Positions 23,197 through 23,978 of a stretch of 23,978 nucleotides of DNA are shown here, in pieces (position 1 is the first letter of the stretch; each line of letters starts with the position of its first letter). The notes below the pieces were generated by a model. That model did not search any database. It was not told the DNA's origin and saw only the letters and a list, made by a program, of their open reading frames with translations. This stretch comes from Eubacterium sp. GTDB lineage: Bacteria > Bacillota_A > Clostridia > Lachnospirales > Lachnospiraceae. Position numbers and translations under genes: made by a program. The stretch is taken from positions 1 to 23,978 of the forward strand of contig JAILEL010000450.1 of NCBI GenBank assembly GCA_024687845.1. Direction: 5' to 3'.

Positions 23197-23978
23197 ATGA
23201 TTACAAAGAAGCAGTTGAATAACTGGATTGAAAAAATAGATAAATATCGAAAAGATCTCCATACAGGTGGTGGCGCTATGATAAGTTCTGGTTTCAGTAA
23301 AGAAAATGAAGCACTGTATAAATCTGCAACCACCTGCAGAAATCTTCTTACCTTATATTATAGCTATGAAGGTTTAAATGAAGAGCATTATAAACGCCTT
23401 GCTACTATAATGGAAGATGTGCGTCAGAAATCTTTTGCGTATGAAAATGCCAAGAAGAATTCAAAAAAGAATCCATACGCACTTCATGAGGATGGCCGAC
23501 GTGGAATTCTTGGAGCAACGGGTGACAAATACACACGTTTAAAGGCTGCAGATGATCTGAATCTTTTCGTTCTTCAAACTATGCAGCCAGTTGTTGCGGA
23601 AGGTCTTGAAGAGTCTCATAACAGAGAGCCTTACAAAATATCTAAGGAATTTAGAAAGATTGATGAAAAGCTTGGTGCCGATAATCTTAGTGCTGATGAC
23701 ATCACTAAGAATATGAATAAATTCATCAAGAAGGATACTCCAAAGATGGAAATCATGAATTTCCACAGATCCGCTATAAATGCCAGAGTTGATTATAATA
23801 ATGCTGTCAAGAATTCCTTCTGGGGCAAAGAGATTACAGTAGGAGAAATGAAGAAAGATTTTCTTGAAATCAATAATCTTCATCGCCTGGATCTGATTAA
23901 ATATAATAATAGTAATGAATTTCTTAAACTTTATAAAAACAACCGTTATAAGATACGTCAGGTTGTCGATATATATAA
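23197..23978 (+). CDS. Charged, mostly helical protein of unknown function, 3' end cut by window edge
   Basis: An open frame from ATG 23197 to the window end, 260 codons with no stop, translated by hand. GAGG lies 8-9 bases before the ATG. There is no signal peptide or membrane span. The protein is rich in Lys, Asn, Glu and Tyr and looks largely alpha-helical, so it is probably cytoplasmic. A Gly-containing segment GRRGILGATGDKYTRLK (about 101-117) is the only distinctive part. I do not recognise a family. It starts divergently from the gene at 22872. The long minus-strand frame opposite it (23539-23883) has no supporting start signals. Confidence 0.75.
   Translation, partial: MITKKQLNNWIEKIDKYRKDLHTGGGAMISSGFSKENEALYKSATTCRNLLTLYYSYEGLNEEHYKRLATIMEDVRQKSFAYENAKKNSKKNPYALHEDGRRGILGATGDKYTRLKAADDLNLFVLQTMQPVVAEGLEESHNREPYKISKEFRKIDEKLGADNLSADDITKNMNKFIKKDTPKMEIMNFHRSAINARVDYNNAVKNSFWGKEITVGEMKKDFLEINNLHRLDLIKYNNSNEFLKLYKNNRYKIRQVVDIY

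Noticed and set aside
23539..23883. Minus-strand frame of 114 codons at the right edge
   Set aside because: It lies opposite a continuous plus-strand frame that has a good ribosome binding site, and it has none itself.

Overview
The window looks like chromosomal DNA of a low-GC Lachnospiraceae bacterium. Butyrivibrio, Pseudobutyrivibrio or a close relative is my best guess; this is inference from protein style, not a database match. The supporting features are AT-rich intergenic DNA, strong GGAGG-type ribosome binding sites, secreted proteins with W/Y-rich 'GW...WYY' wall-binding repeats and Lys-rich fibronectin-like domains, an NfnAB pair typical of fermenting clostridia, and a VTC / DUF4956 / beta-helix lipoprotein cluster. 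Most genes are on the minus strand.

Layout. At 1-880 (-) there is a lipoprotein cut by the left edge. At 1093-1749 (+) there is an OmpR-type response regulator. It collides tail to tail, with overlapping stop codons, with a five-gene minus-strand operon read 6453 to 1746: STAS anti-sigma-factor antagonist, 7-8 TM SpoIIE-type phosphatase, RsbW-like HATPase, HAMP histidine kinase and a membrane-anchored extracytoplasmic protein. This is a complete partner-switching set joined to a two-component kinase whose likely regulator lies on the opposite strand. Upstream, 6599-6931 holds a roughly 330-nt non-coding element built almost entirely of nested hairpins and bounded by an inverted repeat. Then come a secreted fibronectin-like protein (7019-7687), nfnB-nfnA (7864-10120), tRNA-Ser(CGA) (10294-10381) and an unknown membrane protein (10464-11270).

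At 11486-15112 (-) a VTC-domain protein, a DUF4956 membrane protein and a Cthe_2159-like beta-helix lipoprotein form a surface-associated cluster. A divergent membrane protein (15356-16330) follows. Next are two secreted proteins: an Ig-like plus wall-repeat plus zinc-peptidase protein (16390-18414) and an L,D-transpeptidase with wall-binding repeats (18676-19800).

A 2107-bp IS1634-type insertion sequence (20055-22161) sits between two perfect 130-bp direct repeats (19925-20054 and 22162-22291), read here as an unusually long target-site duplication. The duplicated segment contains the promoter of the gene on the left and the terminator of the gene on the right, so both neighbours kept their signals. 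The window ends with an unknown membrane protein (22339-22872, -) and an unrecognised charged protein (23197 onward, +) cut by the right edge. These two start divergently from a 324-bp AT-rich gap with mirrored sequence motifs.

The best candidates for something undescribed are the hairpin element at 6599-6931 and the 130-bp duplication around the insertion sequence.
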